Origin: Pseudomonas koreensis
Lineage (GTDB): Bacteria > Pseudomonadota > Gammaproteobacteria > Pseudomonadales > Pseudomonadaceae
NCBI RefSeq assembly: GCF_012986595.1
Contig: NZ_JAAQYM010000008.1
Span: 62,001 to 126,000 of the forward strand
DNA: 64,000 bases
Direction of reading: 5' to 3'
Shown here piece after piece: positions 1 to 8,859 of this stretch. Below the pieces are notes generated by a model. It searched no databases. It saw only the letters and a list, made by a program, of their open reading frames with translations, and was not told where the DNA came from. Position 1 is the stretch's first letter. The number at the start of each line of letters is the position of its first letter. A program made the position numbers and the translations under genes.

Positions 1-310
1 TGAGATGGGCTGATTTCATGTCGGTTCTCCGGGTGAGAAGTGACAACGGCGAAAAAGTATCTCGAGATAACTGATTCGAAACTAACAATGGCACTAAGTG
101 CGCCAATGTTATTTTTTGTCAGGAAAACAAAGCCTGAAAATCACAGTTATTTTTGGTCCGGTAATTCTGTTTGGGCGACTTTTAGTGCTGTGGTACTTAA
201 TACGCTGGTGTTAACAGGGCGAATCTATTTCTGAGTGCAGGATGATCTAGTGGGTTCATTAAGATCCGCTCTAGATGTTGGCAGTTTGATATTACACAGG
301 AAAGTAAACC
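1..310 (+). promoter_or_regulatory. AT-rich leader upstream of the exopolysaccharide operon
   Basis: No convincing gene is seen in this stretch; a 64-codon reading frame at 40-234 has no ribosome binding site and no recognisable product. The base composition is much more AT-rich than the genes that follow. It contains CTAACA at 82-87 followed by an imperfect palindrome, TGGCACTAAGTGCGCCA (89-105). It ends in a good ribosome binding site (AGGAAAG, about 298-304) for the TTG-started phosphatase gene. Inference: this is the promoter/operator region of the operon starting at 311. Confidence 0.5.
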
Positions 311-751
311 TTGTTCAGAAAGATCCTTGTCGTGTGCGTTGGCAATATTTGCCGAAGTCCGACAGCAGAACTTCTGCTGCGCAACGCGCTGACCCCCTCA
401 ACCATCTCGGTGACCTCCGCAGGCCTCGCGGCGCGGGTGGGCGAAGGCATAGAAGCGTCGGCGCGCCAGGTGCTTGAAGATCGCGGTCACAGCGCCGAGG
501 GTTTCGCCGCGCGGCAATTGACCGCCGATCTCGTCAATGAGTCGGACCTGATTCTGGTCATGGAAAAACAACACGTGAATCAGGTGCTGAAGATTGCCGC
601 GCACGCCAGAGGCAAAGTGTTTCTTCTGGGCAAGTGGCAGAGCGAACGCGAAATACAGGATCCGTATCGTCAAGGTAAGGCCGCTTTTATTCATGCCCAT
701 GCATTGATTGAAGATGCTGTTAGCTCGTGGGCGCAGCGCCTCGGACATTGA
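311..751 (+). CDS. wzb: Low-molecular-weight protein-tyrosine phosphatase (Wzb/Etp type)
   Basis: Cytoplasmic phosphatase of 146 aa expected to dephosphorylate the C-terminal tyrosines of the Wzc-type kinase encoded next, which cycles polysaccharide assembly and export. The N-terminus carries the CX5RS loop (C9 VGNIC R15 S16), and the general-acid Asp lies in the DPYR motif near residue 115; both are hallmarks of the family, and the length is normal. The start is a TTG with a well-placed AGGAAAG site upstream, and the protein begins exactly where family members do. Only 18 bp separate it from the kinase gene, so the two are very likely co-transcribed. Confidence 0.93.
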   Translation: MFRKILVVCVGNICRSPTAELLLRNALTPSTISVTSAGLAARVGEGIEASARQVLEDRGHSAEGFAARQLTADLVNESDLILVMEKQHVNQVLKIAAHARGKVFLLGKWQSEREIQDPYRQGKAAFIHAHALIEDAVSSWAQRLGH

Positions 752-769
752 TGAATATTCTTCAGATCA

Positions 770-3019
770 GTGAATGGTAAGAACAGACTTATGCAGTTAC
801 CGTCAGTAATCGCCAAGCGCGATAACGATCAAGACAGTATTGATCTTCTCGGCATATTTGGCAGTTTGATCGACCAGAAGTGGCTGATCGGTGCATTCAC
901 CGGTGCCTTCATGGCCGCCGGCGTGGCCTATGCGGTATTGGCGACGCCGGTGTACCTGGCGAACGCGCTGGTGCAGGTCGAACCGAAAAAGAACGACATG
1001 CTCGGCTTTTCCGACCTCAGCAGCATGCTCGGCGGCCAATCGCCGTCGGTGACCGAGATCGGCATCATCAAGTCCCGCGCGGTGATCGGCAAAACCGTTG
1101 ACGACCTGCGCCTGGACATCGACGTCACCCCCAACACGTTCCCGGTGATTGGCGGTTTTCTCGCCCGGCGTTATCGCGGCGAAAGTGATTTCAGCGTGGC
1201 GCCGCCGCGTTTTGGTTTCAACAGCTACGCCTGGGGCGGCGAGCGTCTGGAGTTCACCCGGCTCAACCTGCCCAAGGAATTGTTGGGCAAGAAACTCACC
1301 CTGGTGGCAGGCGAGCAACAGCGCTTCCAGTTGCTCGATGACAACGACAATCTGCTGGTCGAGGGCGTCGCCGGCGAAGCCTTTTCGCAGGACGGCGTCG
1401 AGGGTTTGATCGAGCGCCTGCAAGCCAACCCCGGCACCCGATTTGAAGTGGTGCGCAATCCGCGGATCGTGACCATCCAGGGTTACCAGGATGCGCTGGA
1501 TATTTCCGAGCAAGGCAAGGAATCAGGGATTATCCGTCTGGCGCTGGCCAGCGCCGACGCTGCCGAAGCGGTGAAGATCCTCAACAAGATCGCTGCTTTG
1601 TATGTGGATCAGAACGTACGCCGCACCTCGGCGGAAGCGGCGCAAAGCCTGGCGTTCCTGCAGAGCCAGTTGCCGCAGGTCAAGCGTGATCTGGCCAAGG
1701 CCAGCGACGCGCTCAACGCCTACCAAACCCACGGCAAGACCGTGAATATCTCCCTGGAAACCCAGTCGGTGCTCGGCCAGTCCGTCGCCCTCGAAACACG
1801 GATTTCCGAGCTGAAAATGCAGCAGGCGGAACTCGATCGCAAATTCACCAAGCAGCATCCGGCGTATCGCGCGCTGATGTCGCAGATTGGCGAATTGACC
1901 CAGCAACAGAAGGCGCTGGAAGGCAAGGTCGGCGATCTGCCGGCCACCCAACAAGAGCTGCTCAACCTGACCCGCGATGTGGAAGTGGCTTCGCAGATCT
2001 ACACGCAGTTGCTGAACAAGTCCCAGGAGCTGGACATTGTCCGCGCCGGTGCGGTGGGCAACGTGCGCTTGATCGACCCGGCGGATGTCGACCTGACCAG
2101 CCCGGTCAAACCGAAAAAAGCCCTGATCGTGCTGATCGCCACCTTCCTCGGCGCCTTTCTCGGCGTGGCGCTGGTGCTGCTGCGCAAGTCCCTGAGCCGA
2201 GGCCTGGAAGGGCCGGAAGCCATTGAACAGCTCGGCCTGCCGGTGTACGCCTCGATTCCCTACAGCGCCTTGCAGCGCGAAGAGGACACCAAAAAGGGGA
2301 GGGCCAAAATCAGCGCAGAGACGCCGGCCTATCTGCTGGCCCTGCGCAATCCGACCGACCTGTCCATCGAGTCGATTCGCAGCCTTCGCACCTGCCTGCA
2401 TTTCGCCGCGCTGGACTCGACCAACAACCGGATCATGATCTCCGGCCCCAGCCCGCAGGTCGGCAAGACGTTCGTCTCCTCCAACCTCGCGGCGGTCATG
2501 GCGCAAAGCGGCCAGCGCGTGTTGCTGATCGATGCCGACATGCGCAAGGGCCACCTGCACAAGACGCTCAACGTGCCGATCGCCAATGGTCTGTCGGACC
2601 TGCTGGTCAAGCGCTGCAGCATCGAGCAGGCGGTCAACACGGTGGAAATCGACAACCTGCACTTCATCAGCCGAGGGCAGGTGCCGCCTAATCCTTCCGA
2701 GCTGTTGATGCACGCCAACTTCCGCGATCTGCTCGCCGAACTCAGTCAGCGCTACGACGTGGTGATCATCGATACGCCGCCGCTGCTGGCGGTGACCGAT
2801 GCGGCGATTGTCGGGCGTGAAGCCGGCATCAGCCTGATTGTCACCCGTTTTGCGGTGAACCCGGCCAAAGAGATTGAAATGACCATTCGCCGCTTCGCCC
2901 AGAACGGCATCGAGCTCAAGGGCGCGGTGTTCAACGGCGTCGAGAAGCGCGCCGCCAGCTATTACGGCAATGGCAGCTACGGCTATTACAACTACGAATA
3001 CGCGTCGGACAAATCCTGA
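770..3019 (+). CDS. wzc: Wzc/Etk-type tyrosine autokinase and polysaccharide co-polymerase
   Basis: Inner-membrane protein of 749 aa that couples polymerisation to export through the outer-membrane Wza channel. Visible parts in order: Wzz-type N-terminal domain with a membrane segment near residues 35-55; a long periplasmic coiled-coil region; a second membrane segment near 450; and a cytoplasmic BY-kinase domain with Walker A GPSPQVGKT (about 558-570), Walker A' LLIDADMRKG and Walker B VVIIDTPP. It ends in a tyrosine cluster with seven Tyr in the last 20 residues, the autophosphorylation and Wzb substrate region. The start used is GTG 770; ATG 791 (MQLPSV) is an equally plausible start because neither has a strong ribosome binding site. 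Confidence 0.95.
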   Translation: MNGKNRLMQLPSVIAKRDNDQDSIDLLGIFGSLIDQKWLIGAFTGAFMAAGVAYAVLATPVYLANALVQVEPKKNDMLGFSDLSSMLGGQSPSVTEIGIIKSRAVIGKTVDDLRLDIDVTPNTFPVIGGFLARRYRGESDFSVAPPRFGFNSYAWGGERLEFTRLNLPKELLGKKLTLVAGEQQRFQLLDDNDNLLVEGVAGEAFSQDGVEGLIERLQANPGTRFEVVRNPRIVTIQGYQDALDISEQGKESGIIRLALASADAAEAVKILNKIAALYVDQNVRRTSAEAAQSLAFLQSQLPQVKRDLAKASDALNAYQTHGKTVNISLETQSVLGQSVALETRISELKMQQAELDRKFTKQHPAYRALMSQIGELTQQQKALEGKVGDLPATQQELLNLTRDVEVASQIYTQLLNKSQELDIVRAGAVGNVRLIDPADVDLTSPVKPKKALIVLIATFLGAFLGVALVLLRKSLSRGLEGPEAIEQLGLPVYASIPYSALQREEDTKKGRAKISAETPAYLLALRNPTDLSIESIRSLRTCLHFAALDSTNNRIMISGPSPQVGKTFVSSNLAAVMAQSGQRVLLIDADMRKGHLHKTLNVPIANGLSDLLVKRCSIEQAVNTVEIDNLHFISRGQVPPNPSELLMHANFRDLLAELSQRYDVVIIDTPPLLAVTDAAIVGREAGISLIVTRFAVNPAKEIEMTIRRFAQNGIELKGAVFNGVEKRAASYYGNGSYGYYNYEYASDKS

Positions 3020-3059
3020 GGTTCAGGGGCGTTCCAACAGGCATGAAAGTGGGTGGGTT

Positions 3060-4142
3060 GTGAAAAAAATACTGCACGTGGCTGAAACGATAAAAGGTGG
3101 GGTCGCCACCGTGATCCGCACCATCTCGGCTTCTCCCGACGACCACGACTCGAATTATGAGTTGGTCTATCTGGTGCCGCTCGACCAGAAAAAAGAGCTG
3201 CACGGTATCGATGAACGACAGATTCGCACGTTCGAACGCAGCGGCCGCGATGTGCGCTCACTGCTGCGGTTTGCCTGGCAGTTGACCCGGGTGATGCTCA
3301 AGGAAAAACCCGATGTGGTGCATTTGCACAGCACTTTTTCCGGGGTCATCGGCCGGGTGGTCTGCGTGCTGCTGCGGCCGTGGCGCAAGCCGAAAATCGT
3401 CTACTGCCCGCATGCGTTTTCGTTCCTGATGGAAAGCTCGCCGACCAAGCAAAAGCTCTATGCGTGGATCGAGCGGGTCCTGCAGCGGGTCACCGACGTG
3501 ATCATCTGCGTCAGCCGTTACGAGATGGATAGGGCCGCGCGGTTCGGCATTCAGCGCAAGCGCATGAAGCTGATCTACAACGGCATCCATCAGCGTGACG
3601 AAGTGCCGAAGGCCAAGGGGCCCGAGCCGATTCATCTGCTGTTCGTCGGCCGTCTCGATTACCAGAAAGGCTTCGACGTATTGCTCAAGGCCTTCGCCAA
3701 AGTGCAGCGCAGCGACCTGAAGCTGACGGTGGTCGGCAGCGCGGTCAATGAGGACACGGTCGAGTGCCCGGAGATGGACGCCGTCGAGTATCTGCCGTGG
3801 GTTACGCCGGCCGAAGTGCACGCGCTGTATCAACAGGCCGACGCCTTGATCGTCCCCAGTCGCTGGGAGGGCTTCGCCATGGTGCCGCTCGAAGGCATGG
3901 CCATGGGCTTGCCAGTGATTGCCAGCAATTGCACGTCGCTGCCCGAACTGGTCACCCATGAAGTGTCCGGCTACGTGTTCCCCACCGGTGACCACCAGGC
4001 GCTGGCCGATGTGCTGGCGCGAATCCAGAAGCCACGGTTGCTCGACCTCGGCAGCGAAGGCCGGAACATCGTGCGCGAACGCTTCAGCGCCGCACGGATG
4101 ATTCGCCAGACCTACGACGTGTATTGCGCCCCCACCTATTAA
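3060..4142 (+). CDS. GT4-family glycosyltransferase
   Basis: About 360 aa; predicted cytoplasmic retaining glycosyltransferase that adds one sugar to the lipid-linked repeat unit. It begins MKKILHVAETIKGGVATV, with the Gly-rich loop expected near the N-terminus of GT-B enzymes. The C-terminal half has LLFVGRLDYQKGFDVL and the EX7E motif EGFAMVPLE (about residues 270-278), then GLPVIASN and LPELV. The start was placed at GTG 3060 because homologous sequence begins there, although the frame stays open upstream to 2970. It lies about 40 bp after wzc and just before the pyruvyl transferase. Sugar specificity cannot be read from the sequence. Confidence 0.9.
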   Translation: MKKILHVAETIKGGVATVIRTISASPDDHDSNYELVYLVPLDQKKELHGIDERQIRTFERSGRDVRSLLRFAWQLTRVMLKEKPDVVHLHSTFSGVIGRVVCVLLRPWRKPKIVYCPHAFSFLMESSPTKQKLYAWIERVLQRVTDVIICVSRYEMDRAARFGIQRKRMKLIYNGIHQRDEVPKAKGPEPIHLLFVGRLDYQKGFDVLLKAFAKVQRSDLKLTVVGSAVNEDTVECPEMDAVEYLPWVTPAEVHALYQQADALIVPSRWEGFAMVPLEGMAMGLPVIASNCTSLPELVTHEVSGYVFPTGDHQALADVLARIQKPRLLDLGSEGRNIVRERFSAARMIRQTYDVYCAPTY

Positions 4143-4156
4143 GTAGAACTCAGCTT

Positions 4157-5269
4157 ATGAACGTAACGATTTTGCATGGCTACAGTGCGTCCAACTCCGG
4201 TGACGGTCTGCTCGTCGATCTGGCCATTGCGCTGGTGCAGCGCAACTTTGGCGAAGACACCTCGATCAACGTCGTGGCGTCCGACCCGCAGTCTTTCGCC
4301 TACTTGCCGCACCCGCGTTTCGACGCGCCGGTGATGGCGGCCAAGGGCCTGGGGCGGTTCAAGCAGGCGGTGTTCCTCAACCAGTCGTATGCGGGGCTGG
4401 CCGATCTGTTGAAAAAAACCGATCTGATCGTCGGCGTCGGTGGCGGCTACATGCGCTCGAAAAGTGCCTTCGAACACATCAAGCTGAAACTCGGTCACGC
4501 CAAGCAACTGGAGACGGCGATTCTCAGCAAGGTGCCGTCGGTGTATCTGCCGCAAAGCATCGGGCCGTTTCATGGCGAGAGCCGCAAGATCGTCGAGCAC
4601 TACGCCAGTGCCGACGCGGTGTTTGTGCGCGATAACCGTTCTTCGGCGATGTTCGATGCCTGCGCAAACGTCTACCGCGCGCCGGACCTGGCGGTGCAGT
4701 CGCTGGCCAGCAAGATCCTTCAACAACCCAAGTTCACCCGCTGCGCGGCATCGCCGGCCACCGTGTGCGTGGTGCTGCGCAAGCCGCCGGAGTGGAGCAA
4801 GGACAAGAAAGTCGCCTACGTCGCCAACCTGAAGCTGCTGCTGCAGCGCCTGAAGAACAAAAGCAAAGTGGTGTGCGCGGTGCAGAGTGCCGTGCGTGGC
4901 AACGATGACGGGGCGTTCTATCGCGAACTGGGCATCACCGAAGAGCTGCTGTCGTTGAAGGCGACGATTGCCCATTATCAGCCGGACCTGGTGATCTCGG
5001 TGCGCCTGCACGGCGCCATCGAATCGCTGCTGTCCGGTGTCCCGGCGTACCACATCAGCTATGAGCGCAAGGGCTTTGGCGCCTATCAGGACATGGGCGT
5101 GGAAGACTGGGTGATCAACGGTGGCGACATCAATGTCGACACCATCATCGACACCGTTTACGCGCCGAACGCACTGTCGAATTTCGGCAAGCGCCTGACC
5201 GACACCTGCCGCGAAATCGAGGCAAAAACCGTGGCGATGGACGAGATCATCAAAGGGATCGTTCGATGA
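4157..5269 (+). CDS. Polysaccharide pyruvyl transferase family protein
   Basis: About 370 aa. Family members transfer a ketal pyruvate from phosphoenolpyruvate to sugars of surface polysaccharides, adding negative charge. Evidence: N-terminal GYSASNSGDGLLVDLA, then VGVGGGYMRS, LPQSIGPF, VRDNRSS and the C-terminal VRLHGAIESLLSGVPAYHISYERKGFG, all typical of this fold. The start at ATG 4157 was chosen over an upstream frame extension because the conserved N-terminus starts there. Its stop overlaps the start of the flippase gene (ATGA, 5266-5269), pointing to translational coupling. Inference: the polymer made here is probably pyruvylated. Confidence 0.88.
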   Translation: MNVTILHGYSASNSGDGLLVDLAIALVQRNFGEDTSINVVASDPQSFAYLPHPRFDAPVMAAKGLGRFKQAVFLNQSYAGLADLLKKTDLIVGVGGGYMRSKSAFEHIKLKLGHAKQLETAILSKVPSVYLPQSIGPFHGESRKIVEHYASADAVFVRDNRSSAMFDACANVYRAPDLAVQSLASKILQQPKFTRCAASPATVCVVLRKPPEWSKDKKVAYVANLKLLLQRLKNKSKVVCAVQSAVRGNDDGAFYRELGITEELLSLKATIAHYQPDLVISVRLHGAIESLLSGVPAYHISYERKGFGAYQDMGVEDWVINGGDINVDTIIDTVYAPNALSNFGKRLTDTCREIEAKTVAMDEIIKGIVR

Positions 5270-6495
5270 TATTTCGCCTGCTGCTGCGCGGCGGAGCGTT
5301 AGGCGCGAAGTTTCTCCTGGTGTTGGCCATCACCCATTACCTGGGCTACGAAGCGTTGGGGTTTTACGGGGTGGTGGTCGCGGCTTCGCTGATCGCTTCG
5401 AAGTTTTACAGCGTCGGTTTCAGTTCCGAGATCAACCGGCTGATCAGTGTTGGCGGCAGCTCGCGGCGGGTGGTCGACAAAGTCCTGCTGCTGTACCTGG
5501 CGGTGGGGCTGCTGCTGTCGCTGGTGACGGTGGGGGTTTACTCGCTGTTCCAGCAGGTCGAGGCGAGCACCGCGCTGATTCTCTGCGTGACGCTGGTGCT
5601 GCTCACCGAACACTTGTCGTTCGAGATCAACTCCTTCGTGTTTTCCGCGCAGAAAGCCACGGCGGGCGCGTTGCTGTTTTTCATCAAGACCGGTTTGTGG
5701 GCGCTGCTGGCAGTGGGCGGGATGATGCTCGACTGGGTGTCCGGCATCGCCAGCGTGCTGTGGCTGTGGGTGGCCGCCAACGTGTTGGTGATCATCGCCG
5801 GTTACCTGATCGTGGTGAACGTGCACAAGGGCCGGATCAGCGAAGCACTGACCACCGCGACCGTGTGGAAAGCCGGGTTGCCGTTCTATTTCGGCACGGG
5901 GTTGATCGCGCTGAGTCAGTACGCCGAGCGCTTCCTGATTGCCGACCTCGAACCCTACGCCAGCCTCGGTAAATACGTGTACGCGTGGTCGGCGGCGAAC
6001 ACTCTGCAGGCGCTGTCCTACGCGGTGGTGGCGGTGGTCGGCATTCCGGTGCTGGCCAAGCGGTTTCAGGCGGATCAGCAGGCGTTCACCGTCCGGCACT
6101 TGTTCGTCAACAAATGGGTGATGCGTTCGCTGCTGGTGTCGGCGGCGGTGGCGGTGCTGATTTTCCTGTTCTTCAACGTGGTGCTCGATTACGTCGCCAG
6201 CAGCGTGCCGCGTCCGGATAACGCGATCCTCGGCGTGCTGATTTTTTCCTTTGCCCTGCGGGCCATCGGCGACATCGTCTGGGGCGGTCTGATTGCCTCG
6301 AAAAACAGTCGAGTGTCATTCGCCAGCGCGGCGATCTGCCTGGCGGTGTCGGTGCCGGTCAGCTATGTGCTGATCAAGCACTATTCGATTTATGGCGCGG
6401 CGTGGGGCAATGTCTTTGCGATCGTCGTGCAGCTCGCTGTGATTGCGCTGTTGACCCGGGCGACCCGTGTCAAAGGGGCGCTGGCATGGGGTTGA
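5266..6495 (+). CDS. Polysaccharide flippase / MOP-family exporter (Wzx-like)
   Basis: Polytopic inner-membrane protein of 409 aa with roughly a dozen hydrophobic segments spread over its whole length and short loops, as in Wzx/RfbX flippases that move undecaprenyl-linked repeat units to the periplasm. The N-terminus (LLLRGGALGAKFLLVLAITHYLG) is typical of the family's first helix. The start overlaps the previous stop by 4 bp and the end overlaps the start of the next gene (6486), so it is embedded in a tight operon. No other flippase is visible in the window, so it is the obvious one for this polymer. Confidence 0.85.
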   Translation: MIFRLLLRGGALGAKFLLVLAITHYLGYEALGFYGVVVAASLIASKFYSVGFSSEINRLISVGGSSRRVVDKVLLLYLAVGLLLSLVTVGVYSLFQQVEASTALILCVTLVLLTEHLSFEINSFVFSAQKATAGALLFFIKTGLWALLAVGGMMLDWVSGIASVLWLWVAANVLVIIAGYLIVVNVHKGRISEALTTATVWKAGLPFYFGTGLIALSQYAERFLIADLEPYASLGKYVYAWSAANTLQALSYAVVAVVGIPVLAKRFQADQQAFTVRHLFVNKWVMRSLLVSAAVAVLIFLFFNVVLDYVASSVPRPDNAILGVLIFSFALRAIGDIVWGGLIASKNSRVSFASAAICLAVSVPVSYVLIKHYSIYGAAWGNVFAIVVQLAVIALLTRATRVKGALAWG

Positions 6496-7589
6496 AGTTG
6501 CCGTGCATCGAGTTTCGCGGGCGCAAACTCGATTCGTCGCTGTCGTTCCTGATTCTGTTCACCGGGCTGTTTCTGTCGGTGGCGATGCCGCTGTTGATCC
6601 CGCGCGCGCCAGGCCCGGATGCGATGACGTTGTGGTCGTCCTATGCGCGCGCCGACAACTGCAATTTCTGGAACCCGTTCTCGCCGGACCGTTCCTCCTA
6701 CGAGTGTTCGGCGTTCCTGCTGCGGCCCACCGGGATCAACCTGACCAACGCCTGGGCCTACGGAATGTTCTGCAATTTCTTCCTCACGGCGATTCCGGTG
6801 GTGGTGTTCCGGCGCATGCCGCTGGCGATCTTCGGCACCCTGTGCCTGTGGGGTGTGGTGCGTTCGTTCTTTCTGGAAAACCTGACCAAGGAAATCATCG
6901 TGTCGGTGGCGGTGTTGAGCATTTTGCTCAGCTCGCTGACACGCAAATACCGTGGCGGGTTTTTCCTGTCGGCGGTGATCTATGGCGTGCTGATCCGGCC
7001 TTACTGGATTCTGTTTTCGCTGTCCTGGGTCGGCGTCTGCATGATGAAAAAGTACGTCTCGCGCTTCACCTTCTTCCTGATGCTGTTCCTGTTTTACCTG
7101 GCAGTGGCCATGGCGATCCAGGTGGCGCTGGGCTTCCCGGTGTCGTCGATCCGCGCGAGCAATAACGAGTTGCGCACGGCGGGCGAGGAGGGCTCCAAGT
7201 CGCTGATCGTCTCGTGGCTCAGTGGCAGTGACTTTGTCTCGCAGGCGCTGGACTCGATGATCATCTTCTTCCGGCTGTCGTTCCCGGTGGAGCTGATTCT
7301 GTTGTCGGGGCCGGGGCAGGTGATCTTCGTTGCGCTGATGATCATGACCGCGCTGCTGTTGTTCAAAGTCATCACCTCCACCGATTACAAAGGCGCGCCG
7401 ATCGAAACCAAACCCAAGGAACTGATCGCGATTCCGCTGGCGTTTCTGCTGGTTCAGGGCTTGTTCGAACCGGACTTCGGCTCCTTCGCCCGGCACTTTT
7501 CCATGGTGGTGCCGGTGCTGTTTGTCGGCCTGGGCCTGATGTTGCGCGCGAACAAACCGGTGCGGGTTGAATCAAGAGTTCTGAATTGA
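6486..7589 (+). CDS. Polytopic membrane protein, possible repeat-unit polymerase (Wzy role)
   Basis: About 367 aa with around nine or ten hydrophobic segments and no soluble catalytic motif that I recognise. A larger extracytoplasmic-looking segment near residues 40-90 (ARADNCNFWNPFSPD and following) and its place between the flippase and the acyltransferase suit an O-antigen-polymerase-like function. That assignment is by context only, since Wzy proteins are poorly conserved. The start at ATG 6486 lies inside the end of the flippase gene; the frame is open further upstream, but the hydrophobic protein begins here. Confidence 0.6.
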   Translation: MGLKLPCIEFRGRKLDSSLSFLILFTGLFLSVAMPLLIPRAPGPDAMTLWSSYARADNCNFWNPFSPDRSSYECSAFLLRPTGINLTNAWAYGMFCNFFLTAIPVVVFRRMPLAIFGTLCLWGVVRSFFLENLTKEIIVSVAVLSILLSSLTRKYRGGFFLSAVIYGVLIRPYWILFSLSWVGVCMMKKYVSRFTFFLMLFLFYLAVAMAIQVALGFPVSSIRASNNELRTAGEEGSKSLIVSWLSGSDFVSQALDSMIIFFRLSFPVELILLSGPGQVIFVALMIMTALLLFKVITSTDYKGAPIETKPKELIAIPLAFLLVQGLFEPDFGSFARHFSMVVPVLFVGLGLMLRANKPVRVESRVLN

Positions 7590-7601
7590 GGCGGGTGCTG
7601 T

Positions 7602-8645
7602 ATGTCGAGCAAGAAAAAGTCCCTGGAGATCGAAACCCTGCGCGGCCTGGCGTGCCTGCTGCTGGTGCTCTATCACGTTATCGGCCCGCTGGGCGGGGGG
7701 CTGAAAATCGATCTCGGCTCGCCGTTCCGGGTCATCGCCGACTCCATGGTGTACGTGCGCATGCCGCTGTTCACCTTCATTTCCGGCTACATCTATTCGA
7801 TCTACAAAATCCGTGGCAATGACTTTCCCGCGTTCTTCAGCGGCAAGGTGCGGCGGCTGATTGTGCCGCTGTTTTGCGTCGGCGTGCCGTTTTCGGTGTT
7901 GCAGGCGGTAGGGCCGGGGGTGAACAAGGACGTCGGCGTGATCGATGCGCTGTTGGCGTTCTGGGTGCCGGTCAATCACTTCTGGTTCTTGCAGGCGGTG
8001 TTCATCATTTTCATGTTCGTCGGCCTGCTGGAATGGCGCGGGATGCTGCGCTCGATGACGCGCTTGTACTTGCTGTTCGCGTTCGCGGCGGCGGTGTTTC
8101 TGCTGCCACCGTTCAAGCTCGATGCGTTCGGCATCAATGGCGCGATTTACCTGCTGCCGTTTTTCGTGGTGGGGATGATCGGCCAGGAAAATGTCGAGGT
8201 GTTGAAGCAACGCTTCAAGGTGATCGGGCCGCTGCTGTTTGTGTTGATTTCGCTGACGCTGCTGTACGTGGCGGCGATTGATCGCGAGTTGATTGTCGAT
8301 CGCCGCAGCCTGATCGGGTTGACCGTGGGGTGTGTGTCCTGCATCGCGTTGCTGTCGAGTGACATGCGCTCGAAGTGGCTGACCTGGCTGGGCGGCTACT
8401 CTTACGCGATCTTTCTGTTCCATGTGCTGTTCGCCGCGACGTCGCGCTTTGTCATGGGACGACTGGGGGTCAAAGACGAAAGCATTCTGGTGCTCAGCGG
8501 GGTGATGTTCGGCCTGTTGGGGCCGGTGGTGCTGTCGATGATTTTCAGTCGCTTCAATGTCACTTCGGTGCTGTTTTTGGGCGAGCGTGCGGCGAAGAAG
8601 AAACCGGCGGCGAACATTGTTCCGGTGGTACCGGCCAGTAGCTGA
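7602..8645 (+). CDS. Acyltransferase-3 family membrane protein
   Basis: 347 aa, predicted inner-membrane O-acyltransferase that decorates polysaccharide sugars with acetyl or a similar group. The N-terminus has the diagnostic IETLRGLACLLLVLYHVIGP, with the conserved Arg and the His of the first helix, followed by about ten hydrophobic segments. It sits 12 bp after the polytopic protein gene and is the last gene before a REP cluster. A secreted-type esterase fold follows at 8860, so addition and removal (or transfer) of acyl groups may be paired functions. Confidence 0.88.
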   Translation: MSSKKKSLEIETLRGLACLLLVLYHVIGPLGGGLKIDLGSPFRVIADSMVYVRMPLFTFISGYIYSIYKIRGNDFPAFFSGKVRRLIVPLFCVGVPFSVLQAVGPGVNKDVGVIDALLAFWVPVNHFWFLQAVFIIFMFVGLLEWRGMLRSMTRLYLLFAFAAAVFLLPPFKLDAFGINGAIYLLPFFVVGMIGQENVEVLKQRFKVIGPLLFVLISLTLLYVAAIDRELIVDRRSLIGLTVGCVSCIALLSSDMRSKWLTWLGGYSYAIFLFHVLFAATSRFVMGRLGVKDESILVLSGVMFGLLGPVVLSMIFSRFNVTSVLFLGERAAKKKPAANIVPVVPASS

Positions 8646-8859
8646 AAAGCTTCGCGAGCAGGCTCGCTCCCACAGGGTTCGGTGCTGAACACAGATTCAG
8701 CAGATGACCGCAATTTCTGTAGGAGTGAGCCTGCTCGCGATAGCGGTATGTCAGTCAAAGTTGCACCGTCTGAACCAACGACATCGCGAGCAGGCTCACT
8801 CCTACAATGGATTTGGTTCGTACTCCAGTCCCCTCAATCCAGAATGAAGGAAACAACGC
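8646..8859. repeat. Three alternating REP-type elements (BIME-like cluster)
   Basis: Three copies of a roughly 27-bp element with the core GCGAGC(A)GGCTC(G/A)CTCC lie at about 8651-8678, 8718-8747 and 8782-8808. They alternate in orientation (minus, plus, minus). Each contains its own short palindrome (GCGAGCAGGCTCGC). The same element recurs at 18011-18450. Such clusters are common between genes in fluorescent pseudomonads and can act as transcript-end structures. Confidence 0.85.

Noticed and set aside
40..234. 64-codon reading frame ahead of wzb
   Set aside because: GTG start without ribosome binding site, no recognisable product, AT-rich control region; more likely non-coding.
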